Assembly: GCA_947184155.2 (NCBI GenBank)
Contig: CAMXCT020006564.1
Span: forward strand, 275,501 to 339,500
Origin: Cladocopium goreaui
Taxonomy: Eukaryota > Sar > Dinophyceae > Suessiales > Symbiodiniaceae
Length of the DNA: 64,000 nucleotides
Direction: 5' to 3'
Below the pieces are notes generated by a model that was not told the origin of the DNA, did no database searches, and saw only the letters and a program-made list of their open reading frames with translations. Position numbers and translations under genes: made by a program. Below, in pieces: positions 48,714 to 59,179 of the stretch; position 1 is the first letter of the stretch, and every line of letters begins with the position of its first letter.

Positions 48714-48839
48714 CTGATATTCAGGCAAAGGGATCACTGAATCATGTGGAAAACTGAGGCTTTTCCCAGGAAAACCATCAGTTTGCAAAGTTCGAAGATG
48801 CAGATGTTTAGCATAGAGGAACCACATCTGTAACATTAC

Positions 48840-49560
48840 GATTCATTACGGTTGATATTGGAAGAGACGGGACATAACAACACCAAAGGCGATAAGAAAG
48901 CGCCAATTGAGGCTGGAATGTATATCTACTTTTTCACAAACTTTTTTTTATTCGAGCTTAACAAACACAAAGTGACACTTTGTCAGGTAGCATTTTGGAA
49001 GTCAAAAACATGGTTGCCTCAAGTCTAGGCGGTAGAATTCCACCAGCGACCAGCTGAGTTCACCCAATCAATAGATCCGCGACACAAGAAACGAACGACC
49101 AAAAAGAGAATCAAACTCGTGTCAATTCCAATCATGGTACTACTAGTAATAGTAGTTATACTAGTACTAATAGTGATCATAACATTATCAAAGACAGAAA
49201 CTCAGAGCCAAAGTGCAAACACAAGTCCTTGATCTGGTGGTGGACTTTAATGTTTGCAGAAACCTTTTCTGACTTGGAAAAGGGATATCTCTTCCAGGGG
49301 CTCCCTAGTCCATCCCCAAACTGCTATTGTGAATGATATAAACATATATAATATCATACAATATTCTCTGCACATACATGTATATTCTGTATAATATATA
49401 TATATACTTCTATACATAATAAATGCAAAGCCCCAAGAAGCAAAAACGTGTTAGCTTGTCATCAAACAGGCTCTCCTCCCAATCATCCCTTCACCATTAG
49501 GGTTAGACACCTCAACTGCTCAGCTGCGCGAACCAAAAAACAACACTGCAACAAGAACCA
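48840..49560. other. no gene seen
   Basis: AT-rich sequence with a palindromic TACTACTAGTAATAGTAGTA segment near 49137-49160 and TA repeats near 49395. Confidence 0.4.
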
Positions 49561-49568
49561 TTCCGCAG

Positions 49569-49634
49569 TGTTTCAAAGAACTCCTCACAAGTTGGGACGC
49601 AGAAATAAGCTACGGTTTCAAAAGGTGCTTGTAG
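49569..49634 (+). CDS. possible terminal exon
   Basis: After CATTCCGCAG the plus strand reads CFKELLTSWDAEISYGFKRC then L and TAG. It lies among minus-strand exons, which lowers confidence. Confidence 0.25.
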   Translation, partial: CFKELLTSWDAEISYGFKRCL

Positions 49635-49687
49635 CTGTGATTACCCTTGGCAAACCAACAGGTCACATGGAACAGCGCCATGTGAGG

Positions 49688-49778
49688 TACCCCAGAGGGT
49701 AATCAAACATGGCTCGCTTTAAAATACTCATTTGTACGGGATGTCCCAGCTTGCCACATTTGAGCAAACCGGAGGGTA
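49688..49778. mobile_element. family B element
   Basis: TACCCCAGAGGGTAATCAAA and onward, ending ACATTTGAGCAAACCGGAGGGTA. Confidence 0.6.
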
Positions 49779-49919
49779 AATCCAAAAACATTGCATTCTT
49801 ATCCAATTTTAAAGCATACATTTTTTTTTTAAAAACCATATAAAACCATACTTACTACACTGCCAGGTAAATCAATGTACAAGCGGACCATAGCTATGCA
49901 GCGCCAAAACACGATTCGC

Positions 49920-49993
49920 CTGGAAGATCCGCGCGTGCCGTCGTCCCAGTGACTTGCCTCGACGCATATTGAAATCAACGGGATTCGACCCGT
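49920..49993 (-). CDS. internal exon of unknown gene
   Basis: After TTGTCAAG the minus strand reads GSNPVDFNMRRGKSLGRRHA then RIFQ, ending at a GC donor (CAG|GCGAAT). Basic composition. The TA microsatellite upstream fits an intron. Confidence 0.4.
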
Positions 49994-50059
49994 CTTGACA
50001 ATAATGCGGTATATATATATGTATATATATATATAGTATGATGGGATAAACATATAAGC

Positions 50060-50520
50060 ACCATTTTCACAACAGAAAACTTCAATAGGTCATTCTCAAG
50101 GCATATATCAATATGGGATATGTATAAATCAATATTTCATCACATAAACAGGACTTAACATTTACAGTAAATGTATACAATTTAGAAGCAACAAGTCCCT
50201 TCGCAATCAGATATACATCATGGGAATTAATGGTATATAATGGTATATATATATATATAGTGTAAATTCCATATATAGAATGATATATAATATTATAATG
50301 GTATATAATGGTGTATATATATACATATGTTTTTTTGGTATATAATGATATATATATATAATGGGAGAAAAAGAGAACTAGGGTCAAAACTCATATGCTT
50401 TATGATAGTCCATAGTCATCCATAGTCATCCATCTCATAGGAACCTGACAAAATGGTAATCCCTATGGGTTCATGACCATCCCCCAATATGAACAATTCA
50501 ACCATGCTTTGACCATGGCA
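50060..50520. other. TA-rich stretch without a gene
   Basis: Repeated GGTATATAATGGTATATA blocks and a CCATAGTCATC duplication. Confidence 0.5.
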
Positions 50521-50528
50521 CTAATCTA

Positions 50529-50639
50529 CTGGTTGGTGGTTGACCTACCCCTCTGAAAAATATGACGAATCGTCAGTTGGGATGATGAACTTCCCAACTG
50601 AATGGAAAAATAAAATTCATGTTCCAAACCACCAACCAG
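50529..50639. mobile_element. family D element
   Basis: CTGGTTGGTGGTTGACCTAC and onward, ending CCAAACCACCAACCAG. One of the cleanest copies. Confidence 0.85.
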
Positions 50640-50689
50640 TATACTACACCATCAAAGGATAGCCAAAATACACACAATTGGGGAAGTGG

Positions 50690-50951
50690 CAATGTCCAAA
50701 AGTTGGAGGTGCTCCAGTCCAACCCAGCACACATTCTATCCGACACCCTGGACAGGTTGATTTGGCACTGTCTGAGTAGAACAATCTGTGTGCAAAGAAC
50801 TAATCTTGAGCTGTTGTTATCTTATTATATGCTCCCTGATGTCCCGATGTATTTGGAAAAACAACTCCTAATTCAGCAGCATGAAGAGTTCGGCCGTTTT
50901 GGAACAGTTCTCCTAATCCTGACCATCATTTACGTCGTGCTGTCGCAGTGA
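50690..50951 (+). other. open frame, doubtful coding
   Basis: About 87 codons including HILSDTLDRLIWHCLSRTIC and LYLEKQ-like pieces, ending VVLSQ. The 3' 70 bases belong to the dispersed TTCGGC repeat also seen near 1010 and 61800, so the end is not protein-derived. No splice sites are convincing. Confidence 0.25.
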
Positions 50952-51589
50952 GGTCGTTAAAATTAACACAGATATATGAGAGATAATAAAAAGATAATGT
51001 GGATGGAAGAAATCCTGCACCAGTTGATAAGTGATTTACCCCATTCAGTACAGGTTTTCTACCATCCAAAGTGGTGCAATAAATTTCTTCCACCCACAGT
51101 AGGTTTTTATTGTGGTTATTCGGTTATCCCAATATATCCAGAGATGATGCTTGGTTTAACGTCCATCTTTGTTGCACCCGGCATAAAAAAAATCCCATCC
51201 CACCTTTCAATAAAAAAACACCCCCATGGTTTCCATGGCTCCAAAGACGTGTCTGGAAAATCCCCATGGTGACTCAACTGGTGACTCTGGGTGTTGAAAT
51301 GTGAACCGGGGATGGAATTCATTGTAGGTCAGGTAATGTTAAAATTGTTACAAATCATGACATCAAGTTATATCTTTGTCACTTTGCGATTGCTGCGTAG
51401 GTCTACGCTTGGTCACATGCCATGCTACCGATGATAATCCGGTTGAATGATTGTTTCATCGGAATAGTCTGTACAGTTTAATTCCTGCAGGTCTTCTGGC
51501 AACCAAGTTAAAGCCATCGTGAAAAATCCATGTTTTTTATTCGTATACCATCCCATTGAATTTCTGTATGGCCACCATGGAATTTCTGG

Positions 51590-51740
51590 TCATTGATTAC
51601 GTCCCCACACCGTCAAAGAAACGGCGGGATTTTGCAACCGCTTAGGCCGCTTCACCATCGACGTCCCGTTGCAACGCTCCTTGTGTTTGATTAACTGCCG
51701 AATGCCCAAGCCACCAAAGCCCTCCAGCAGGTGCCTGGGG
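51590..51740 (-). CDS. terminal exon of unknown gene, about 50 residues
   Basis: After GCGGTGCAG the minus strand reads PRHLLEGFGGLGIRQLIKHK, then ERCNGTSMVKRPKRLQNPAV, ending at TGA 51592-51590 or at an earlier GT donor (GACG|GTGTGG). GC-rich codons and a basic C terminus. It could be downstream of M10 on the same strand, but the phases do not match directly. Confidence 0.5.
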
Positions 51741-51849
51741 CTGCACCGCGAGGGGAGCCATGGTGAAACGTGTTGGAACAACGGGGGGATGGGATGTCCC
51801 ATAAAAACTTAGAAACCATTAAAAATCATATGATAATCCCATATCCCCT

Positions 51850-51962
51850 CTGGTTGGTGGTTGACCTACCCCTCTGAAAAATATGACGAATCGTCAGTTG
51901 GGATTTTCTGAACTTCCCAACTGAATGGAACAATAAAGTTCATGGTCCAAACCACCAATCAG
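51850..51962. mobile_element. family D element
   Basis: CTGGTTGGTGGTTGACCTAC and onward, ending CAAACCACCAATCAG. Confidence 0.8.
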
Positions 51963-51999
51963 GGTATAACATGGTTTAACGATTCAACCAGTTTAACAT

Positions 52000-53230
52000 A
52001 GTTTAACCATCAAACCTCGGGATGAAAAAAAACTTATGAAAAACCAGTAAATATAGTAAATCATGGAAATGGGGGTTGTCCTTTTTCAATGGAGCATCCC
52101 TAAAAATCGACAATGGATCGGGAAACTGATGAATCACCACTGAGTCATGAGAATCCATGGCATTTTGGTCCATTCTGTGATTTTCCAACACCAACGAGCC
52201 AATCATTTCGCAGATCCTGGTTAGATTAGGCACGGGACCTGGTTTTTCATTAGGCTCTCCAACTTCGGATTTGGCTCGCCAATCATAGGCTTCAAAAACG
52301 AACTCACAAAAAACGGACCGGAATTTCCGGTCCGTTGGACCATTGGAACTTCCTGGAGCTTCCTGGAGGCTGGAGCGCTACTGTCCGCTACTCATCTGGA
52401 CACATTTTTTTCCTCCGAAGTGGACAGTGAAAAAAGAGTAGCCCAGATGGGATTGTCCGGTTGATATCTTTAGGCCCAGAAAAACACGTCAGAGCACAAC
52501 ATTTTGCACTTTTCTGGGATGACCTACAGTACCAATCGCAACTTGTGGGTACATCTGAAGATGATCCCTTTCTTATTTTGTATGTTTCCGAAATTTTTGT
52601 GTGTATCATTTGGTAATCAATCTCTATAAATGCGCCGTTTAATTGAAAAATCACTGAATAAGTACAGTAAATCATAGTAGATCGAAATTGGGGATTCTTA
52701 TTGCAATGTTTGCCTATCTGAGGGTGCCCGACAGTTCAAAATCCCTTTGTTTCCTCAAAAAATGCCCGCAGCCAAAGACATCTTAGATCCGGACAAGTGC
52801 CGATTCTTGTCTGCGTAGGCGGACGATTTGGGACCAGATGACGTCAAGATTAGGGTATGGGTCAAAATTAAGGACCTGGGGGACCAACGATTTAAGTTTA
52901 TTTTCAGTATTAGCCATCCAATAACTGGGGTACTCAATTTTGTCCCCATACCCATTAGTCTCTTTGAGAAGATGATGGTAATGGGATTTAGAGGCACCAT
53001 CTTCGACAAATACAAAATAGGCAAACATGCGAATGTAAGTGACAGAGTCCCACATTTTCTTGGTAACATTCGTATTACTTTCACTGATTAACCACCAACA
53101 TCACCAGTATTCATTCAATGATACAGTAGCAGCATCCCCTGATACCCTGATTGAACTCATTCAGATAGGGAAAAATGCTTCACTCTGCCTCCATAGGATC
53201 CATGGGTATCGTGAGGTGAAAGCTCTCACC
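52000..53230. other. no supported gene
   Basis: Contains a short hairpin AAACGGACCGGAATTTCCGG, GC-neutral open frames on both strands and a family H element. Confidence 0.4.
52853..52955. mobile_element. family H-like element, different interior
   Basis: GGGTATGGGTCAAAATTAAG at the left and CAATTTTGTCCCCATACCC at the right. The interior differs from the other H copies but resembles 38927-38995. Confidence 0.6.
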
Positions 53231-53235
53231 ACATG

Positions 53236-53425
53236 TTTGATGTAGTATATATCATTATATATATATATTATATTATATTATATAGTTATATATTATATTA
53301 TATTATATTACATTATATTATATTACATTATATTATATTATATATTATATATTATATTATATTATATTACATTACATTATATTATATTATATTATATATT
53401 ATATTATATTATATATATTAATATC
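53236..53425. repeat. TTATA microsatellite
   Basis: About 190 bp of ATTATATTATATTACATTAT and variants. Confidence 0.9.
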
Positions 53426-53623
53426 AATCTTTCGCTTGGCAAAACCATCATCACAACATGTGACTCTGTGACTCGTATTGTTCTGAGCAAACTACTACAT
53501 TTCAAAAGCCTGAAAACAACAAAAAATACACAGAACAAAAGACACATGGAAGGATCCCCCATATTGACCAACATTGAGAAGGCCCGTGAATGTGCGGCAC
53601 AAACCCGCCACAACAACGGTGAC

Positions 53624-56600
53624 CTGCGATCACCTTCTTCAGTGTCTTCAGATCGTCCAGCAAGGGCTCCTGTAGAGACATGCCCCAAAACACACACACA
53701 GATATTCTCATGTTGTCATGAGAATATCAGTAGAATATCAGTATGATCTCAAAGTAAAACTGCCCTTTGGGGATGATTGGAATCAACAAAAAGATGGCTA
53801 CTATCGGTTGGATAGTTGGATAGTCTATTGCGGTGAAGACCACATAAAAAAAACAAACAGATGTTGGGGGGGGTACCAACCAGGAATATACAACTGGTAT
53901 CAACTGATTTCTGGTCTTAGCCGATAAACAATCCCAACTGTTGGCGATTAGAAACTGGGATCATTGGACTCAAGTCAAAAAAAACACAAGTCGATGACAG
54001 AAACCGCCAGGTGTCATCTGTGTCATCTGAACATGGACAAAAACCATCGAAAACCCGAAAAGGGCCTCGGTCAGAAAATGGTGCCTGCCCCAAAATAGCA
54101 CTCAGGATGAACCAACGGAGTTTGGGCTCCCATTACCCTGAAATGAGATACCCCCTTCTCCCTAATATATGAAACACCATGAAACAGCCCCGTTAGAAGT
54201 TTAGTGTTGCGGCTCATAAGAAGGGTATTCAATGTGACTAATTGCCAATTTTCTAGTGATTGTTTGAACTTTTGTCAGTGTTATGTCCATATTTTCAAGA
54301 CAATTCAAAATGATGAAACCCATGGCTATGGAAAATGACCCATTTATAAATGATTTTCTGATAAAAAGACAGGAATTGTCCATGGCTGTCAAATTTACCC
54401 TGCCCTATGGATCCAAACACTGTCTGAGAAGGTACAATACTTGACCCCCTACTCATCATACCCCAGTCGTACTTCCCAAGACAGGGCTGGATCCATATGG
54501 ATACCCATATTTTAATCGGATGACCCATCAAAAAAAACCATCCATAAATATCATTAATAAGATGTTACCCTTATTAACCATCATTAAATACCATCATTCA
54601 TAAATTTACCTGACATATGATGAACTCCTCATGTTACCAGCCACAAAGCCATCGCCTGCTGTTTTCGCCCTCGATGAAAGCGCTCCACCGATGCCTGATG
54701 AAACATGGAAAACCCATGGAAAGTCATCCTGCAACAAAATATACGAAAAGTAGTAGGATAAATCATGTTTTAAAATCCAAATCCGATGGAAACATGGGAT
54801 GCACAAAAGGGAGCACATGGTGAATTTAAGCATGTGGATAAACTACATGTATATATATATATGTATACATATACATATACATATATATATTATAATATAT
54901 ATGTATATATATATGTATATATATATATATTTATATATATTTATATTATGATAATTGTATAACTCACCCGAAAACTTCCGCCATTTGGGGATACCATAAT
55001 CCTAACATCATTTCAGTGACGTTAAGGTCTTGATAGTGTACCCAAAGAAATGAATGGAGTAGACATGAATAGGCTACCTAGATGCTCAATGTATCATTTT
55101 TCGATTGATTAAGGCATCTTCAGCCAACATTTCTGGCACGTCTAGCCATATTTATTGGAAAATAAGGGTCAAGGTGTACGAGTACTGGCATGTTATTTTC
55201 ACAGAACTTGGACGAACGGATCAATGGGGTGTAGATTTAGCAAATCCTCTAAGAGTCCGCGATGTTCATCGATTTTCCATAGCTACTGCTATGTTATAGC
55301 TGTTACCCAGCCTGGTTATGACTAACATAGCCATGGAAAATCCCAACCATAAATGGAGGTTTAGTTCGCTGGGAAAATCATCTATAAACCTATGGGCCAT
55401 GGCTTCCATGGCTATGTTAAATAACCAGAGGGTATATATGGGTATGGATCAATACCTATAAATACATTTTTAGTGGGATGAACATCCATTTACCAGCTAT
55501 TTTGATGTTCACTAGGGGGATAGGGTTTTGACCCATCCCCATATTAAATTTGAAACCACCAACTTCCTTTTTATTCGTGACCCAAAACTTTTTCGAACGA
55601 AAAATATAACGCTTCGCCGAACGGGTCTCAAAACCTGGCGTGTTGACCTGGCCTGAACTGCTGCTTCGGCCGCACGGTTCCGTTTGCGGTATTTCTCCAC
55701 CAAGACCTCCGATCTGGGGGAGCTGGCGCTACAGCTGACATCGATTCATTCATGTTTCTCAAAAACAATGAAAACAAGGCCCCAAAAAACAATTTGATGA
55801 ATTTCTAAATTTCATGATTTGTTGGGTTCTCGATTTTTAAGAAAGATACATGCATGGAAGCTGAATATCAGCCCGTGGTCGTTAACTGCATCATTCTTCT
55901 CTTGGTTGCCTATAGAATCCTTAGAAGAAACAGCATCGTTGCCTTTCCTGCAAGGTGGGGCCGATCATTAGCAAAGTTGCTTTGTAACTCCAATAACTTA
56001 GGGGTTTATGAAAACGATGTAAACATAGTTAAAGGGTGTTATATAATGTTATATATTATAAACCAAACATTTTAACCATCGTTTTTGTCCACCCTGCTTG
56101 CCATCTTTTTTCTCGTCGACAGCTCCATGGACCCTTCCGGAATGGATATGCCACTGGACCCAAGGCCTTTTTTCATTCATAGGAAATGGCTTTATTTCAC
56201 CTTTTCACTTCCAGGATTATTGATAATTGATGATCATATTTGTATATAATTTTTATGTAATTGTCTATTGATCGCGGGATTTTCCAAGCCGTCGCCCAAC
56301 ATGTTCGATTTGCACCAGGACATTGAAACTCCCTCCGTTTGTGGGCCAACATCAGGGCTTGTTGCTTCAATCTTGAATTGTGTTTCTCAACAATCCCCAC
56401 TTAATTACCTGAAAAACTAACTCGACAGCTGTGACAGGTTTGCCCAAAAGTCATGGTCACTGCGCGCCTGCGCCTCGGCTAATGACAAATCCTCCTCACC
56501 CAGTAATTCTTCCGCCAGTTGCAGCCTCAGTGACAGAGCGCGGGCGCGCTTGACGCGCTGTCAAGCTGGCGAATCCCAGGAACACGAATCGCCCAGATTT

Positions 56601-58817
56601 CAAGGGAAACCTGGGATTTTCATGGGATTTTCATGGGATTTTCATGAGATTTTCATGGGATTCATATCAGTCAGCAATAGGGATTGAATGAAGATGTTCA
56701 CCTTAATCAATTCGGTCGGACAAATTCCTATTTCAACATCACCCGCTTCGAAGTGGGGTAAAACACTCCCCGCTGTGCCCCAGGAGTACCCCTTGCGATG
56801 AGAAAATCTCCTTGCGATCCAAGGTTTGAGCTCATCACTTGGCCGTGGAAAGTCAGCATGTCTCCTTCATTTTGAGATATTTTTTTTCGATGATTTACCC
56901 ATGATTTCCTATAGCTGTGTTAAATTACTAGTTCATTCATGTTGATTGTTCTAAAATGACCCAACCGCCTTCTAGACCATGAACTGTCTGGACTTAGGAA
57001 ACAACATTTGATTTCAGCAGGCGAGAAACCATTCTCACCAACACTTGACAGTATAGCAACAGGTTGGCATATGTTTGCAATATTTCTTGTGCCATCGGTA
57101 CAATATTGATTGATCATAATATGTGACAAAAACCATTCCAAAACATTTTTCTTTGTCCGAATTCACCTACCAAACTTGTTACACATATTTGCATTTAGCA
57201 AAGCCTTGTTCCGAGTATCCGCACTTGTTGGCTCGAATACTAGGGCTGAGCTTCGGTAAATTTCTTCCCTCGGAGGGCGGACAATTCTTGCATACGGGGT
57301 AAACATTTGCCCTACCCTAAGACCTTCTCCAATAGCAATTTCTAATTTTCTTGGACCGCAATTGTGGGTTAAAACGGCCATGTCAAACAATGTTTAATGC
57401 TCGATGTGGGTGACACCAACCATTACAACATTACAAGATCTTTCTCAAGCTACCAGTAAGTCGGTGAAACGTTGGTGAAAGGTGCTGGATATGCTTTGCA
57501 CCATGCAGTGAATCTATCACGGTCCAAACAATAATGACCTGTGTGTGTATGTGTGTGGGTCAATGCCAAATCACCTTCAAAGAAACCCAATTCATTGAGT
57601 TGTTGTTGTCCACATCCCAAAATGACGGCTGGAGGATTCTGTTGATTTTTGGTATTGGAATATTGAAACCAAGGTATTACAAAAATCACAAAATGGGGCC
57701 CCAGTTTCTTTGTGTCTGAAGACGCATCCAACGACAGATTTAGAAAAACCACACAGCCTGGCCACTTCGCCTACAGACCAACTCAGCAGTCTAGCTAACT
57801 TCAATGGATTGGTTTTGTTGGGAAAATCTTAACCGGAAACCATCGGTTTTTACCATCAAATTGATCGGGCTTTCCGGTTAAAATTTTCCCGTCATCCAAT
57901 GCTGTGATAACTGGCTGATGAAAATCCTCATAACCTGGGGCCCTGAGCTTCCCACGGTGCCTTTCTTGCGCACCTGATGAAAACCGATGGTCCAATGATA
58001 GGGATCCAATGGATTCCAATGGGGATGCGTTATATATATAATATGATATATATATATATGATATATATATATATGATATATATATGATATATATATATAT
58101 ATAATAATATTTACATATATATATATATATAAGATCAAAAATCGAGCGTATTACACGTAGCTCCAGGATCATCCCAGTCCTCCCATCCAGGTCCCAACCA
58201 GCTCTTCATCGCTACTTCCATCGCTGTCGACCCCAGTCGGCCTCCAAGGATTCGGAGCAGAAGTTTGACTCAATAGTAGGTTTTTATGTGATGTAATATA
58301 TGGGGAAGGGTCAAAAACCGGAAAACCCCTGTAGTTCACCTCAAAATAGCTGGGATTTATGGATGTGAATAACCCACTAAAAATGGTATTTTCATAGGTA
58401 TTGATCCATACCCATATGTAATATTCCAATTGATCCATGGATATGTCTGATCCAAAATAAAACCAAACTTACTGGTGCTAAACGTACGGAATGGGGGAAT
58501 GATCCATTGGCTAACGATGAATAACCACGGTGAAATGGTGAGATCAAGATTCAGCATTTCAACCCTTCGGTCTCTGTCGAATTTCCTCCTGAAAACATTC
58601 AATCAGTCAACTCCGCAGTAGCTACAGTGTACATGTTCTTCCCAAGGAAAACAAGGGCAGGTTATTCCCCCAAGAGGGCCTTGCTACAGGAAATTGATTC
58701 AAAACAATGACCACATTGCTGCTTTATATCACCCAATATGTCAAAGAACTTTCCAACATGTTTGGTCTTCTTGAAGTCTTCTTGTTTCGCGCTCGCACTG
58801 CCGCTCAAAACATCACC
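53624..58817 (-). CDS. helical coiled-coil protein gene, eight exons (M10)
   Basis: Exons in transcription order are 58817-58720, 58268-58199, 57973-57935, 56557-56500, 56399-56336, 55713-55635, 54694-54638 and 53669-53624. All joins keep phase. Donors are GT except GC after the first exon (CA|GCAATG) and GA after the fifth (CG|GAGGGA). The peptide runs through KHVGKFFDILGDIK, TGVDSDGSSDEEL, VRKKGTVGSSGPQ, KRARALSLRLQLAEELL, GIVEKHNSRLKQQALMLAHK, SEVLVEKYRKRNRAAEAAVQ, ASVERFHRGRKQQAMALWL and EPLLDDLKTLKKVIA. It is highly charged and helical, probably a coiled-coil scaffold. Alternatives: the 58.7 kb exon could be terminal (ending KALLGE, TAA), 56557 could run to TAG at 56419-56417 (ending SDHDFWANLSQLSS), and 58199 could run to TGA at 58169. 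Neither the start nor the stop of the gene is identified. Confidence 0.55.
54403..54500. mobile_element. family C element
   Basis: CCCTATGGATCCAAACACTG and onward, ending AGGGCTGGATCCATATGG; the second AAGGTACGGCT is shortened. Confidence 0.7.
55303..55434. mobile_element. family A element, long variant
   Basis: TTACCCAGCCTGGTTATGAC and onward, ending TTAAATAACCAGAGGGTA; the interior has AATGGAGGTTTAGTTCGCTG as in 62268-62402. Lies in an M10 intron. Confidence 0.75.
55436..55542. mobile_element. family H element directly after family A
   Basis: ATGGGTATGGATCAATACCT and onward, ending GGGTTTTGACCCATCCCCAT. Abuts the family A copy. Confidence 0.75.
56609..56662. repeat. 12-bp tandem repeat
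   Basis: Four to five units of GGGATTTTCATG just upstream of an M10 exon, in the intron. Confidence 0.8.
56920..57752 (-). other. AT-rich open frames inside an M10 intron
   Basis: Three consecutive minus-strand frames (57752-57450, 57390-57163 and 57141-56920) look protein-like, for example RKLEIAIGEGLRVGQMFTPY and VAILSSVGENGFSPAEIKCC, but are AT-rich and separated by stops. They could be a decayed inserted gene or mobile element, or additional exons. No family is recognised. Confidence 0.3.
58300..58416. mobile_element. family H element, reverse orientation
   Basis: ATGGGGAAGGGTCAAAAACC at the left and GGTATTGATCCATACCCAT at the right; the interior is the reverse of 55436-55542. Confidence 0.7.
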
Positions 58818-59179
58818 CTGGAAATATGGTTTTGTAAATGGAAGATGCTTGTCCTGTTCCACATAGACATCTTGGGATCCATACACTGAATCAAGTTGTG
58901 AATCTCATGATGACTTTACTAACATAATCACGTCATCTGGGAGGTCAGGAAACTCAGTACAAAATCAGTTGGTCGTCATAAAGTGGGTGTATGTCAAGTC
59001 ATCTGGGTACAAAAAATTGGAAACAGCGTATGCTTCTGCATGAATCCATTCGTCAATGACCCCCCCGGAATTGTCCGGTTATTTAGGATCTTTTGGGACA
59101 AGATGGTTGATCTTCCCATGAAAACACGCAGTCATCCTCTGCAAATTTTTCCCCCCCACCCCCCTTTTTCGTTTTCCAG

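Noticed and set aside
49920..50000. tRNA-like T arm (ACGGGTCGAATCCCGT) on the minus strand
   Set aside because: No D arm, anticodon arm or acceptor stem can be placed around it; the upstream sequence is a TA microsatellite. It fits better as an exon edge.
50888..50951. Hydrophobic C terminus of an open frame (GTVLLILTIIYVVL)
   Set aside because: This segment is a copy of a dispersed repeat also found near 1010 and 61800.
53550..53700. Plus-strand exon reading (NIEKARECAAQTRHNNG)
   Set aside because: The minus-strand exon 53669-53624 has both splice sites and continues M10 in phase. The plus reading has no partner.
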